A stretch of 9,027 nucleotides of DNA from Phycisphaerales bacterium (GTDB lineage Bacteria; Planctomycetota; Phycisphaerae; Phycisphaerales; UBA1924), in the NCBI GenBank assembly GCA_020054055.1, contig JAGVLZ010000331.1, forward strand, positions 1-9,027, given 5' to 3'. Below are positions 1 through 5,630 of this stretch, one piece after another. Positions within the stretch are counted from its first letter, which is position 1. The number at the start of each line of letters is the position of its first letter. The position numbers and the translations under genes were made by a program. The notes beneath the pieces were generated by a model. That model was given only the letters and a program-made list of their open reading frames with translations. It made no database searches and was not told the DNA's origin.

Positions 1-203
1 CCCGCCGCCGCCGCACGCGCCGCATCCAGGCACCCCTCCTGCATCAATAAATCCCGCGGCGGATATCCCACCAGCGCCAACTCCGGGAACACCACCAGCC
101 CCGCACCGGCCTCGCGAGCGCGATCCACCCACTCAGCCGCACGCCAGGCGTTCCCGGCAAGGCCGCCCACCACCGGATTGAACTGCACAAGCGCGAGTCT
201 CAC
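1..203 (-). CDS. nadE: Glutamine-dependent NAD+ synthetase, N-terminal part (partial)
   Basis: Reading leftwards from a GTG at 203, the first 67 residues are visible; the rest lies beyond the left edge. They match the nitrilase-type glutaminase domain at the N terminus of long NadE enzymes. The opening strand is RLALVQFNPVVGG, followed by the VVFPELALVGYPPRDLL block (residues 37-53). In this superfamily Glu41 of 'PEL' is the first member of the Glu-Lys-Cys triad. The domain frees ammonia from glutamine for the C-terminal synthetase domain, which amidates nicotinic acid adenine dinucleotide to NAD+ in the cytoplasm. The GTG is chosen because the family's first strand begins right there and a stop codon in another frame (TGA) overlaps it. 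No Shine-Dalgarno is visible; a TAGAAT hexamer ends 6 nt upstream, so the mRNA may be leaderless. It is divergent from the next gene. The family assignment is firm; enzyme completeness cannot be judged. Confidence 0.9.
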   Translation of the reverse strand, partial: MRLALVQFNPVVGGLAGNAWRAAEWVDRAREAGAGLVVFPELALVGYPPRDLLMQEGCLDAARAAAA

Positions 204-209
204 TCGGTC

Positions 210-215
210 ATTCTA
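210..215 (-). promoter_or_regulatory. -10-like hexamer for nadE, probably leaderless
   Basis: On the minus strand TAGAAT (5 of 6 matches to TATAAT) is followed by six bases (GACCGA) and then the GTG start. Transcription would begin at or next to the start codon. There is no purine-rich ribosome binding site and no clear -35 box. Weak evidence alone, but the same geometry occurs before hicB and the symporter gene. Confidence 0.4.
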
Positions 216-238
216 AGAGCGTGCCACCGATTCACATT

Positions 239-295
239 CCGATGGAAATCGGTGCGGGAACGCCGGACCCACCGATCCGTCGAAGCCGGCGGATC
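239..295. other. Two small inverted repeats in the nadE/exported-protein divergent spacer
   Basis: CCGAT-GGAA-ATCGG (239-252) is a 5-bp stem with a GNRA-type loop. GATCCG/CGGATC (274-279 and 290-295) is a 6-bp stem with a 10-nt loop. They lie between two divergent genes, where regulatory sites would be expected. The arms are short enough to be chance in GC-rich DNA. Confidence 0.25.
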
Positions 296-338
296 AGTGT
301 CACGGCCCAGATCATGCCACCCATCCCGCCCCGCCGGG

Positions 339-344
339 TAGACT
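339..344 (+). promoter_or_regulatory. -10-like hexamer for the 306-residue exported protein
   Basis: TAGACT in the context GGTAGACTC lies 27 nt before the ATG at 372, allowing a leader of about 20 nt with the AGGAG at 361-365. It sits inside an imperfect palindrome (GGGTA/TACCC, 336-340 and 347-351). No -35 box was recognised. Confidence 0.35.
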
Positions 345-371
345 CTTACCCTTACAACACAGGAGCCTTTC

Positions 372-1292
372 ATGGTCCGTCATCTGTTCCGCCCGGTTAT
401 CGTCGCCGCCATCCTCCTCTCCCCCGCGACCGCCCTCGCGCAATCCGAGGTCCCCCTCAAGCCCGTCCTCAAGCAGGGCGACGAGTTCGCCTACTCGATC
501 GGAATGGTCCTCGACGTCTCCCAGAAGATGGGCGAAGGCCAGCCCGCCCAGATCACCTCGCTCAAAGCGGGCTCGCAGATCCGCATGAAAGTCCTCGAGG
601 TCTCCGCCGACGGCTCGGCCAAACTCGAAGGACACTTCGAGCGCGCCATGGTCCAGGCGCCCATCGGCGACCAGAAGGTCGGCTTCGAGTGGCCCGCCGC
701 CGCGCTCCCGGATGACGCCGCACCCGTCGCCAAACTCGGCGACACACTCGAGAAGGCAACCCTCTCCATCGAAGTCGACGCCGAGGGGAACGCCTCCGTC
801 GTCAGCGGCTTGGAAAAGTTCGCCGACGCCGCATCCAAAATCGACCTCCCCGACGACCGCTACCAGGGCTTCTTCACCAACGAGAAACTCGGCAACGCCC
901 TCACCCCCATCTTCAAGTTGGACGGCGCATGGAAGGCCACGCGCGTCGTCGGCAAGGGCTGGCAGACCACCGAGACCATCGCTCTCCCCCCCGCCGGCGC
1001 CATCGAGATGGTCTCCGACTTCGTCGTCGTCGACGCCGACTCGGACGTCGTCAACTGCGGCGCCCAGATCGCGATGTCGCTCAAGCGCCCCGAGAACCCC
1101 GCCGACGACGTCGCCACCGTCAGCCTCGAACCCACCTCCACCGGCGCGACCAAAATCGTCTACAACCGCCACCGCATGTTGCTCCAGTTCCGCAAAGCCG
1201 GCATGACCATCGACACCAAATGGTCCCTCGGCGGCGTGAACGTCGAGCAGACGCAGGTCTCCGTGTTGAACCTCCGCCTCGTCGAAAACTAA
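372..1292 (+). CDS. Exported protein of unknown function (306 aa)
   Basis: The ATG at 372 has a good AGGAG (361-365, 6-nt gap). Residues 1-23 are a classic Sec signal peptide: basic start, hydrophobic core VIVAAILLSP, cleavage after ALA before Gln24. There is no lipobox Cys, so the mature protein should be periplasmic or secreted. The rest looks mostly beta-rich and soluble, with no further membrane segment. Two regions have the look of paired beta-sheet domains: about 30-100 (KQGDEFAYSIGMVLDV, then KVLEVSADGSAKLEGHF) and about 175-300 (ETIALPPAGAIEM, WSLGGVNVEQTQV). The pattern 'LKQGDxFxY ... VxxVxxDGxAxLxG' recalls exported planctomycete/Bacteroidetes proteins such as DUF6263, but I cannot confirm that. 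One Cys (in 'NCGAQI'). The next gene follows after 115 bp on the same strand and is also exported. Function unknown. Confidence 0.85.
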   Translation: MVRHLFRPVIVAAILLSPATALAQSEVPLKPVLKQGDEFAYSIGMVLDVSQKMGEGQPAQITSLKAGSQIRMKVLEVSADGSAKLEGHFERAMVQAPIGDQKVGFEWPAAALPDDAAPVAKLGDTLEKATLSIEVDAEGNASVVSGLEKFADAASKIDLPDDRYQGFFTNEKLGNALTPIFKLDGAWKATRVVGKGWQTTETIALPPAGAIEMVSDFVVVDADSDVVNCGAQIAMSLKRPENPADDVATVSLEPTSTGATKIVYNRHRMLLQFRKAGMTIDTKWSLGGVNVEQTQVSVLNLRLVEN

Positions 1293-1301
1293 GTGGGCAC
1301 T

Positions 1302-1358
1302 GGTCTCGATGGCTTTGCGTCGAGGCCGGGCGATGGCGCGAAAACCTGGCGTCGCCCG
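1302..1358 (+). terminator. Two stem-loops after the 306-residue protein gene, possible terminator
   Basis: GGTCTCGA (1302-1309) pairs with TCGAGGCC (1320-1327) with one G-T pair and a 10-nt loop. CGGGCGA (1327-1333) pairs perfectly with TCGCCCG (1352-1358) across an 18-nt loop. They occupy the spacer between the two exported-protein genes. Neither is followed by a T-run, so a classic intrinsic terminator is not supported. Confidence 0.25.
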
Positions 1359-1366
1359 ACGGTGCG

Positions 1367-1372
1367 TACAAT
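1367..1372 (+). promoter_or_regulatory. -10-like hexamer for the thioredoxin-TPR gene
   Basis: TACAAT (5 of 6 matches) in the context CGTACAATC lies 35 nt before the ATG at 1408. It suggests the gene has its own promoter rather than relying only on read-through. No -35 box was recognised. Confidence 0.4.
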
Positions 1373-1395
1373 CCGCGTCTTCAATCCACACTCTC

Positions 1396-1400
1396 AAGGA
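1396..1400 (+). promoter_or_regulatory. Ribosome binding site that fixes the start at 1408
   Basis: AAGGA sits 7 nt before the ATG at 1408. The frame is open further upstream (to an ATG at 1309). Only the 1408 start has both a Shine-Dalgarno and a signal peptide immediately after it, and the -10-like hexamer at 1367 lies inside the longer version. Confidence 0.6.
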
Positions 1401-1407
1401 CCCACCG

Positions 1408-2379
1408 ATGACCAAGCCCCTCATCCTCGCCGCCGCGATCCTCCTCTCCCCCGCCTCCATGATCGCGCTCGCGGAGGGGCCCGCCGCCGCCGAGTCAGCC
1501 TCGACAACGCGCCTCACCATCGGCAGCCCCGCACCCGCTCTCTCCATCGACAAGTGGGTCCGCGGCGAGTCCATCCCCGCCTTCGAGAAGGGAAAGGTCT
1601 ACGTCGTCGAGTTCTGGGCCACCTGGTGCGGCCCATGCGTCCGCGCCATGCCCCACCTCGCCGAACTCTCCAAGACTTACCCCGACATCACCTTCGTCGC
1701 CGTCACCAAGCCCGACAAACGCAACACCCTTGAAAAAGTCGAGGAGATGGTCAAGAAGAAGAACGAGCAGGGGCTGATGCAGTACACCGTAGCCTGGGAC
1801 GAGTCCAAGAAAACCGACGATGCCTACATGAAGGGTGCCGACCAGCGCGGCATCCCCTGCGCCTTCGTCGTCGATCAGCAGTCGCGCATCGCCTACATCG
1901 GCCACCCGATGGGCCTCGACGCCGCCCTCGAAGGCATCGTCGCCGGCAAGTGGAACCTCTCCGCCGCCAAGAGCAAGTACGAGGCCGAGTACGCCGTCGA
2001 AGCCCGGCGCAACGCCTTCTTCGCCGCGATGGACCAGGGGGACACCGCCAAGGCCTACGCCCTCGCCGCCACCCTCATCGAGCAGGACTTCAAGGACGAC
2101 GCGGGCACCCTCAACGGCATCGCCTGGGAAATCGTCGACCCCGACGGCGACGTGAAGGACAAGAACCTCGACATCGCCATGCAGGCCGCGAAACGCGCCG
2201 ACGAGATCGCGCCGAATGAGCCGGGCATCCTCGACACCCTCGCCCGCGTCCACTTCCTCAAGGGCGACACCAACGCCGCCATCAAGACGCAGGAAGCCGC
2301 CATCCACTACGCCAGGGACGACGAGATGAAGGCCGATCTCCAGAAGGCCCTCAACGAATACAAGGCCGCGAAGAAGTAA
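1408..2379 (+). CDS. Exported thioredoxin-fold (TlpA/ResA-like) protein with TPR tail
   Basis: The product is 323 residues. Residues 1-22 form a Sec signal peptide (core LILAAAILLSPASMIALA, cleavage before Glu23), without a lipobox. A TlpA/AhpC-type thioredoxin domain follows at about 30-180. It has the strand KVYVVEFWAT, the redox motif WCGPC (Trp73-Cys77) and the cis-proline at Pro150 in RGIPCAFVVD. Family members reduce or isomerise disulfides of exported proteins or cytochromes c. From about 183 to the end the chain is helical; the clearest TPR lies near 271-304 (EPGILDTLARVHFLKGD...), so the tail probably binds a partner protein. A third Cys (Cys151) directly follows the cis-proline, where homologues usually have His, Thr or similar. 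It follows another exported-protein gene by 115 bp; the two share signal-peptide wording. The domain calls are firm; the substrate is unknown. Confidence 0.9.
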   Translation: MTKPLILAAAILLSPASMIALAEGPAAAESASTTRLTIGSPAPALSIDKWVRGESIPAFEKGKVYVVEFWATWCGPCVRAMPHLAELSKTYPDITFVAVTKPDKRNTLEKVEEMVKKKNEQGLMQYTVAWDESKKTDDAYMKGADQRGIPCAFVVDQQSRIAYIGHPMGLDAALEGIVAGKWNLSAAKSKYEAEYAVEARRNAFFAAMDQGDTAKAYALAATLIEQDFKDDAGTLNGIAWEIVDPDGDVKDKNLDIAMQAAKRADEIAPNEPGILDTLARVHFLKGDTNAAIKTQEAAIHYARDDEMKADLQKALNEYKAAKK

Positions 2380-2394
2380 CGCCAAAAACCCCTG

Positions 2395-2421
2395 GAACCC
2401 CGCCCGCAAGGAAGGGGGTTC
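2395..2421 (+). terminator. Weak stem-loop after the thioredoxin-TPR gene
   Basis: GAACCCC (2395-2401) pairs with GGGGTTC (2415-2421) across a 13-nt loop, starting 16 nt after the stop codon. There is no T-run. It separates the thioredoxin gene from hicBA and could be a Rho-independent-like or Rho-assisted terminator, but the support is thin. Confidence 0.3.
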
Positions 2422-2443
2422 GCGCGGGGCGTCTCCACCACGG

Positions 2444-2449
2444 TATATG
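2444..2449 (+). promoter_or_regulatory. -10-like hexamer for hicBA, probably leaderless
   Basis: TATATG in the context CGGTATATGC ends 8 nt before the hicB ATG (2458). No Shine-Dalgarno precedes hicB. A transcript from this hexamer would start at or within about 2 nt of the ATG. No -35 box is apparent in the GC-rich sequence upstream. Confidence 0.4.
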
Positions 2450-2457
2450 CTTCCAAC

Positions 2458-2703
2458 ATGCCCGCACCCCGCCGAAAGCCCCGCGCAAAATCTCGCCCCC
2501 GCGAGTTCCACGTCGTCATCGAGCGCGACGAAGCGGGCTACTACGTCGCCAGCGTCCCCGAACTCCCCGGCTGCCATACGCAGGCGAAGTCCCTCGACAA
2601 ACTGATGTTGCGCATCCGCGAGGCGATTGACTTGTGCCTGGAGGTTCGTGGTTCACGCGGCCTCTCTGAGTTTGTCGGGGTTCAACGGATTGCCGTGGCC
2701 TGA
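2458..2703 (+). CDS. hicB: HicB family antitoxin
   Basis: The 81-residue product has a basic N-terminal extension (residues 1-15, seven Arg/Lys) followed by the HicB/UPF0150 core. That core comprises a strand FHVVIERDEAGYYVASVPEL (17-36), the family turn PGCHTQAKSLDK (37-48), and a helix of the form REAIDLCLE. HicB folds into a partial RNase H-like domain that binds and blocks the HicA mRNA-cleaving toxin. There is no room after the core for the C-terminal ribbon-helix-helix or HTH domain that many HicB proteins use to repress their own promoter. Autoregulation, if any, must therefore work differently, perhaps through the basic tail. Its stop codon overlaps the hicA start (TGATG), so the two are translationally coupled, with the antitoxin first. 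No Shine-Dalgarno is visible. The family call is strong. Confidence 0.9.
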   Translation: MPAPRRKPRAKSRPREFHVVIERDEAGYYVASVPELPGCHTQAKSLDKLMLRIREAIDLCLEVRGSRGLSEFVGVQRIAVA

Positions 2704-2924
2704 TGCCGAAGTTGCCGCGCATCGCGGGGAAAGAAGTTGTCCGTCGCCTGAAAGTCGCCGGGTTCGTCGTCCTGCGCATCAAAGGCAGCCACCACTTCAT
2801 GCAGCACCCGGACGGCCGCGCCACCGTCGTTTCAGTTCACGCCAACGAAATCATCGGCCCCGGACTCATGAACAAAATCCTGTCGGATTGCGAGATGCCC
2901 GTTGACGATTTTGAACGACTTTAG
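2703..2924 (+). CDS. hicA: HicA family mRNA interferase toxin
   Basis: The 73-residue product is a complete HicA (YcfA-like) toxin, a small double-stranded-RNA-binding-fold protein. It opens with a helix (GKEVVRRLKVAGF, 9-21). Next come a strand and the conserved GSHHFMQHPDG (28-38), in which His30 is the probable catalytic histidine. It ends with VVSVHANEIIGPGLMNKIL (42-60), the usual 'H-x-N-E-I-x-x-G-x-x-x-x-I-L' element. HicA cleaves mRNA and tmRNA and stops growth unless bound by HicB. The ATG overlaps the hicB stop by one base, so translation is coupled and toxin cannot easily outpace antitoxin. The stop codon at 2922-2924 lies within a hairpin shared with the end of the convergent HIT gene. 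All key residues are present, so the toxin is likely functional. Confidence 0.9.
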   Translation: MPKLPRIAGKEVVRRLKVAGFVVLRIKGSHHFMQHPDGRATVVSVHANEIIGPGLMNKILSDCEMPVDDFERL

Positions 2925-2943
2925 CCCGGCCGTCATCCGGGCT
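2923..2943. terminator. Hairpin shared by the converging ends of hicA and the HIT/HhH gene
   Basis: AGCCCGG (2923-2929) pairs perfectly with CCGGGCT (2937-2943) across a 7-nt loop. The stem begins inside the hicA stop codon (2922-2924) and contains the stop of the minus-strand gene (2933-2935). Its position between convergent genes 8 bp apart suggests a bidirectional terminator. Neither side has a long T-run. Confidence 0.45.
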
Positions 2944-4144
2944 TCCGAGGCATCTGCTTCATTCCCAAAGACCATAGTGCATGATCAACTTCCTGCACGG
3001 TCCAGCCCAATGACGAGGCAATCTTTGCGGCGGCAGCGCGATACCGCAGATACTGCGAAATCGTGAACCCCTTGTCAGAACGATCCTCTCTGTAGATCGC
3101 CCACCACCCAAAGGGGTCGATCACGACGTATTCCGAGGGATGAACGAGCGAGAGGATTGCAGATGCGACACCAATCCCGATCCCGCCCAGTTCTTGAAGT
3201 TTCTCAAGGCGCAAACGAGCTTCTTCCTCTTTGTCGGAATTGACAATTGCGAAGGCGCTTTGAGTAATCGCCCGGATGTCTTCTTCTGAATTTGTCGCTC
3301 GATGCTTCGCGGTTCTGGAGTATTGGCCGCGAAGTTTCCACCGGAGAATAGGTTCCAACTCGACACTCGTGAGATAGAAAGGCTTGCGATCACGTCGGAG
3401 CGACGCGAGAAGAACTTTGAGGCGATCCGTTTCCGATTGGTCTTCGGCCATTCCGTGGAAAGGAAGAAGATCCTTCTCATCGAAAGCGGCGCCTGTCGAC
3501 TCCGAGCGAATGGCGATTGGAAAGGCCGCTTGCATTTCCCCCCACACCCCCCGCATCCTCCCCGCCATCTCCTCCAGCGCGCTCGGGATCACGCGCACGT
3601 TCGCGCACGCGCTCATGAAGTTCACATCCCCCGCCCACCGGGGCACCACATGCGCGTGTACATGCTCCGGCACACCCGCCCCCGCCGCGTTCCCCTGATT
3701 CACCCCCACGTTCACCCCCTGCGGGTTCAGCGCGCGCTCCACCAGTTCCACCGCCAGGTCCACCATCGACCAGAACTCCGCCCGCTGCGCCTCCGAATAC
3801 TCCAGCAAACGCCCGCGCGATTCGCCCAGACAGACAAGCAGATGCCCATTCGCATACGGGTACTTGTTCAGCATGATGAGGCCGCCACGACCACCACCCG
3901 ACGATTCACTCGAAGACTCGCTCATCGTCGGCGTAGGAATCCCCGTCCGCACGATCACATGATTCTTCGCATCATCCGCCGGGTTCAGCCAGTAGTCGCG
4001 CAGGAAGCACGACCCCCTCTTCTTCCCCCCCGCCGCCGCCTCCTCCCCCGCGCGCTCCAGCATCGTCATGTACGACATCCGCCACGGCGCAAACAGCGAC
4101 CGCGACTCGTCATCCCCCGCCGCCGTTGAACCCGCGCTCGACAT
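2933..4144 (-). CDS. HIT nucleotide-hydrolase domain fused to HhH-GPD glycosylase-like domain
   Basis: Read from the ATG at 4144 the product is 403 residues. Residues about 15-215 are a HIT domain of the Ap4A hydrolase/Fhit type: LFAPWRM (17-23), LNKYPYANGHLLV (92-104), NVGVNQGNAAGAG (145-157) and the triad HVHAHVVPRW (161-170). His163 is the expected nucleophile that forms the nucleotidyl intermediate. A Ser/Gly-rich insert lies at about 75-88. Residues about 232-403 resemble HhH-GPD base-excision glycosylases. LGGIGIGVASAIL (319-331) aligns with the MutY/EndoIII hairpin, and Asp343 in YVVIDPFGWW falls where the catalytic Asp sits. The Lys of bifunctional lyases is replaced by Gly. The 3' half of the gene is much lower in GC than the 5' half. 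An internal ATG at 3451 has no suitable ribosome binding site, so one fused protein is preferred. The HIT call is strong, the glycosylase-like call good, and the role unknown. Confidence 0.85.
   Translation of the reverse strand: MSSAGSTAAGDDESRSLFAPWRMSYMTMLERAGEEAAAGGKKRGSCFLRDYWLNPADDAKNHVIVRTGIPTPTMSESSSESSGGGRGGLIMLNKYPYANGHLLVCLGESRGRLLEYSEAQRAEFWSMVDLAVELVERALNPQGVNVGVNQGNAAGAGVPEHVHAHVVPRWAGDVNFMSACANVRVIPSALEEMAGRMRGVWGEMQAAFPIAIRSESTGAAFDEKDLLPFHGMAEDQSETDRLKVLLASLRRDRKPFYLTSVELEPILRWKLRGQYSRTAKHRATNSEEDIRAITQSAFAIVNSDKEEEARLRLEKLQELGGIGIGVASAILSLVHPSEYVVIDPFGWWAIYREDRSDKGFTISQYLRYRAAAAKIASSLGWTVQEVDHALWSLGMKQMPRKPG
2940..3520. other. Lower-GC segment inside the HIT/HhH gene
   Basis: Counting directly, 3001-3480 is 256/480 G+C (53%), while 3541-3780 just beyond the junction is 168/240 (70%). 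The change falls at about 3490-3530, which corresponds to the end of the HIT domain, and the reading frame is kept across it. hicBA on the other side is intermediate (about 59-62% in sampled lines). This suggests acquired DNA. Confidence 0.6.
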
Positions 4145-4149
4145 CGCCG

Positions 4150-4153
4150 CTCC
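4150..4153 (-). promoter_or_regulatory. Ribosome binding site that fixes the HIT/HhH gene start at 4144
   Basis: On the minus strand GGAG is followed by CGGCG and the ATG at 4144. The frame continues upstream to a TTG at 4171, but that start lacks a Shine-Dalgarno and would add only nine low-complexity residues. Confidence 0.55.
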
Positions 4154-4172
4154 ATTCCCACCCGATGACAAT

Positions 4173-4208
4173 CTCTCTTCTCCGCGTCCTCCGCGCCTCC
4201 GCGGTGAA
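4173..4208 (-). repeat. Short 9-bp-period repeat (GGAGGACGCGGAG type) between two minus-strand genes
   Basis: On the minus strand this reads TTCACCGCGGAGGCGCGGAGGACGCGGAG-type text (split here as TTCACCGCGGAGG, then CGCGGAGGACGCGGAGAAG). The unit CGCGGAGGM occurs three times at 9-bp spacing. It lies in the 84-bp gap between the symporter stop and the HIT gene start. Similar phrases (ACCGCAGAGGCGCAGAGGAC-like) recur between genes of many unrelated bacteria, from general recollection rather than a search. Confidence 0.45.
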
Positions 4209-4228
4209 TATTTCCCGGCCCGAGCGCT

Positions 4229-5623
4229 CTACGCCTCCCCCATCCGCGCCACCTCCGCCTCCGTCTTCAACTTCCCCTCGCTCGCCGCGATGATCGCGCA
4301 GCCCATCGTGTCCCCCGAAACATTGACCACCGTGCGGCACATATCCAGCACCCGATCCACCGCCAAAATAATCGCGATCCCCTGCGTCGGCACGCCGATC
4401 GAATCCAAAACCACCGCCATCACCACGAGGCTCCCCCCGGGGATCCCCGGCACGCCGATCGACAAACTCGCCGCCATGATCGTCACCAGCAACTTATCCG
4501 CGAACGACAGGTCCACGCCGTACAACTGCGCCAGGAACGTGACCACCACCGCCTGGTACATCGCGGTGCCGTCCATGTTGAACGACACGCCCAGCGAGCA
4601 GACGAACGACGCCACATCCTCCGACGCCCCGAGCCGATCCCGCGCGCACTCCATCGTCACCGGCAGCGTCGCCGCGGATGAACTCGACGAGAAGGCGACT
4701 ACCTGCGCGGGCGCGGTGGCGCGGAAGAACCTCCGCCACCCCACCTTGTTCCCCCGACGAGTCAGCAGCGTCGTCAGCGTCGGATAGATCACAAACAGAA
4801 TAATCGCCAGCCCCCCCACCACCACGAGGCAGTACTTCGCCAGCGCCACGAACACGCCGACCCCGAAACTCCCGACAATCCCCGCCATCAGCGCGAAGAC
4901 CGCGTACGGCGCCGCGTGCATCAACAGTTGAACAAGCCGCAGCACCGCCTCCGCGAAACTCTCGCACACCTCAATCGCCGGCCGCGCCTTCTCCTTCGGG
5001 ATCATCGTCAGCCCCAGCCCGATCACGATCGACATCACCACGATCTGGAGCATCTGCCCATTCGCAATCGAGTTGAACGGGTTCGTCGTCACCGCGTCCA
5101 GCGCCATCTTCCAGCCGCTGATCGCCGCCGCACTCACCTCAGCCTGCTCCGCCTGCGCGAGCCCCGCCCCCGGCAGGTTCTCCCGCACCTCCGCCGACAT
5201 CCCCTCGCCCGGCGCGAAGACCGAAGCGATCGTCACCCCCAGCGCCGCCGACACAAAACCCGTGAACAGAAACAGCACAATCGTCTTCCCCCCCATCCGC
5301 CCCAGTTTCCGCGGGTCGCCGAGGTTCGCCACCGCGAAGATCAACGAGAACAAAACAATCGGCACCGCGATGAAACGCAGGCACCGCAAAAACAAATCAC
5401 CCACGAACTGAGTCAACTCCGCGACAAACCGCATCACCCACGCGACAGGCTTAGCGTCTGCATTCGCGTCGGACACGCGATGCGCCATGTAGGCCGCAGA
5501 GTCACGAACCCCCAATGGACCCCACATTTCTGGCGCGAAGGTATTCACCGCGAACCCCACCGCGGCCCCGAGCACCATGCCGATCAGAATCTTCCAGTGC
5601 AGCGCCAGCCGTGGTCGTTCCAT
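4229..5623 (-). CDS. Dicarboxylate/acidic amino acid:cation symporter (DAACS, GltP/DctA type)
   Basis: The product is 464 residues, full length for the family, with hydrophobic helices throughout. It has every family signature in order: the Ser-rich hairpin AFSSSSSAATLP (310-321), NMDGT (349-353) of helix 7, GVPGIPGG (390-397) of hairpin 2, and DRVLDMCRTVVNVSGD (423-438) of helix 8. By comparison with GltPh, Asp427, Arg430, Thr431 and Asn434 line the substrate site, and Asp438 binds sodium. The Arg favours an acidic substrate such as aspartate, glutamate or a C4-dicarboxylate. The protein sits in the inner membrane and works as an elevator-type Na+- or H+-coupled importer, normally a trimer. 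The loops at about 30-60 and 138-185 are long. No Shine-Dalgarno precedes the ATG; a TACCAT hexamer ends 7 nt upstream. It may be cotranscribed with the downstream HIT gene (84-bp gap). The family is certain; the exact substrate is not. Confidence 0.95.
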   Translation of the reverse strand: MERPRLALHWKILIGMVLGAAVGFAVNTFAPEMWGPLGVRDSAAYMAHRVSDANADAKPVAWVMRFVAELTQFVGDLFLRCLRFIAVPIVLFSLIFAVANLGDPRKLGRMGGKTIVLFLFTGFVSAALGVTIASVFAPGEGMSAEVRENLPGAGLAQAEQAEVSAAAISGWKMALDAVTTNPFNSIANGQMLQIVVMSIVIGLGLTMIPKEKARPAIEVCESFAEAVLRLVQLLMHAAPYAVFALMAGIVGSFGVGVFVALAKYCLVVVGGLAIILFVIYPTLTTLLTRRGNKVGWRRFFRATAPAQVVAFSSSSSAATLPVTMECARDRLGASEDVASFVCSLGVSFNMDGTAMYQAVVVTFLAQLYGVDLSFADKLLVTIMAASLSIGVPGIPGGSLVVMAVVLDSIGVPTQGIAIILAVDRVLDMCRTVVNVSGDTMGCAIIAASEGKLKTEAEVARMGEA

Positions 5624-5630
5624 ACGAACG

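Noticed and set aside
203..214. A three-codon upstream reading frame (ATG ACC GAG TGA) overlapping the nadE GTG start
   Set aside because: It is very short, and if the mRNA starts at the GTG, as the -10-like hexamer suggests, it would not be transcribed.
1309..1407. A 33-residue N-terminal extension of the thioredoxin-TPR protein
   Set aside because: It would bury the signal peptide and swallow the -10-like hexamer; the 1408 ATG has a Shine-Dalgarno and an immediate signal peptide.
411..1454. The 17-bp identity between the two signal-peptide coding regions as a mobile or recombination repeat
   Set aside because: It encodes the same hydrophobic residues (AILLSP) with the favoured codons of this genome, so convergence is enough to explain it.
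312..1574. A 420-codon open frame on the minus strand opposite the first exported-protein gene
   Set aside because: It overlaps two plus-strand genes that have signal peptides and Shine-Dalgarno sites. Its product is low-complexity Gly/Val/Asp/Glu text with no domain, typical of the antisense of high-GC codons.
1495..2577. A 360-codon open frame on the minus strand opposite the thioredoxin-TPR gene
   Set aside because: It is antisense to a gene with a clear WCGPC thioredoxin domain; its own product has no recognisable motif and runs through the hicB start region.
2933..3451. A separate HhH-GPD gene starting at the internal ATG at 3451 on the minus strand
   Set aside because: No ribosome binding site lies at a usable distance and there is no stop codon between it and the HIT domain. 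It remains possible if both forms are made, but the single fused frame is simpler.
3302..4129. A 275-codon plus-strand open frame opposite the HIT domain
   Set aside because: The product is Arg/His/Pro-rich shadow text. The opposite strand encodes the conserved HIT triad.
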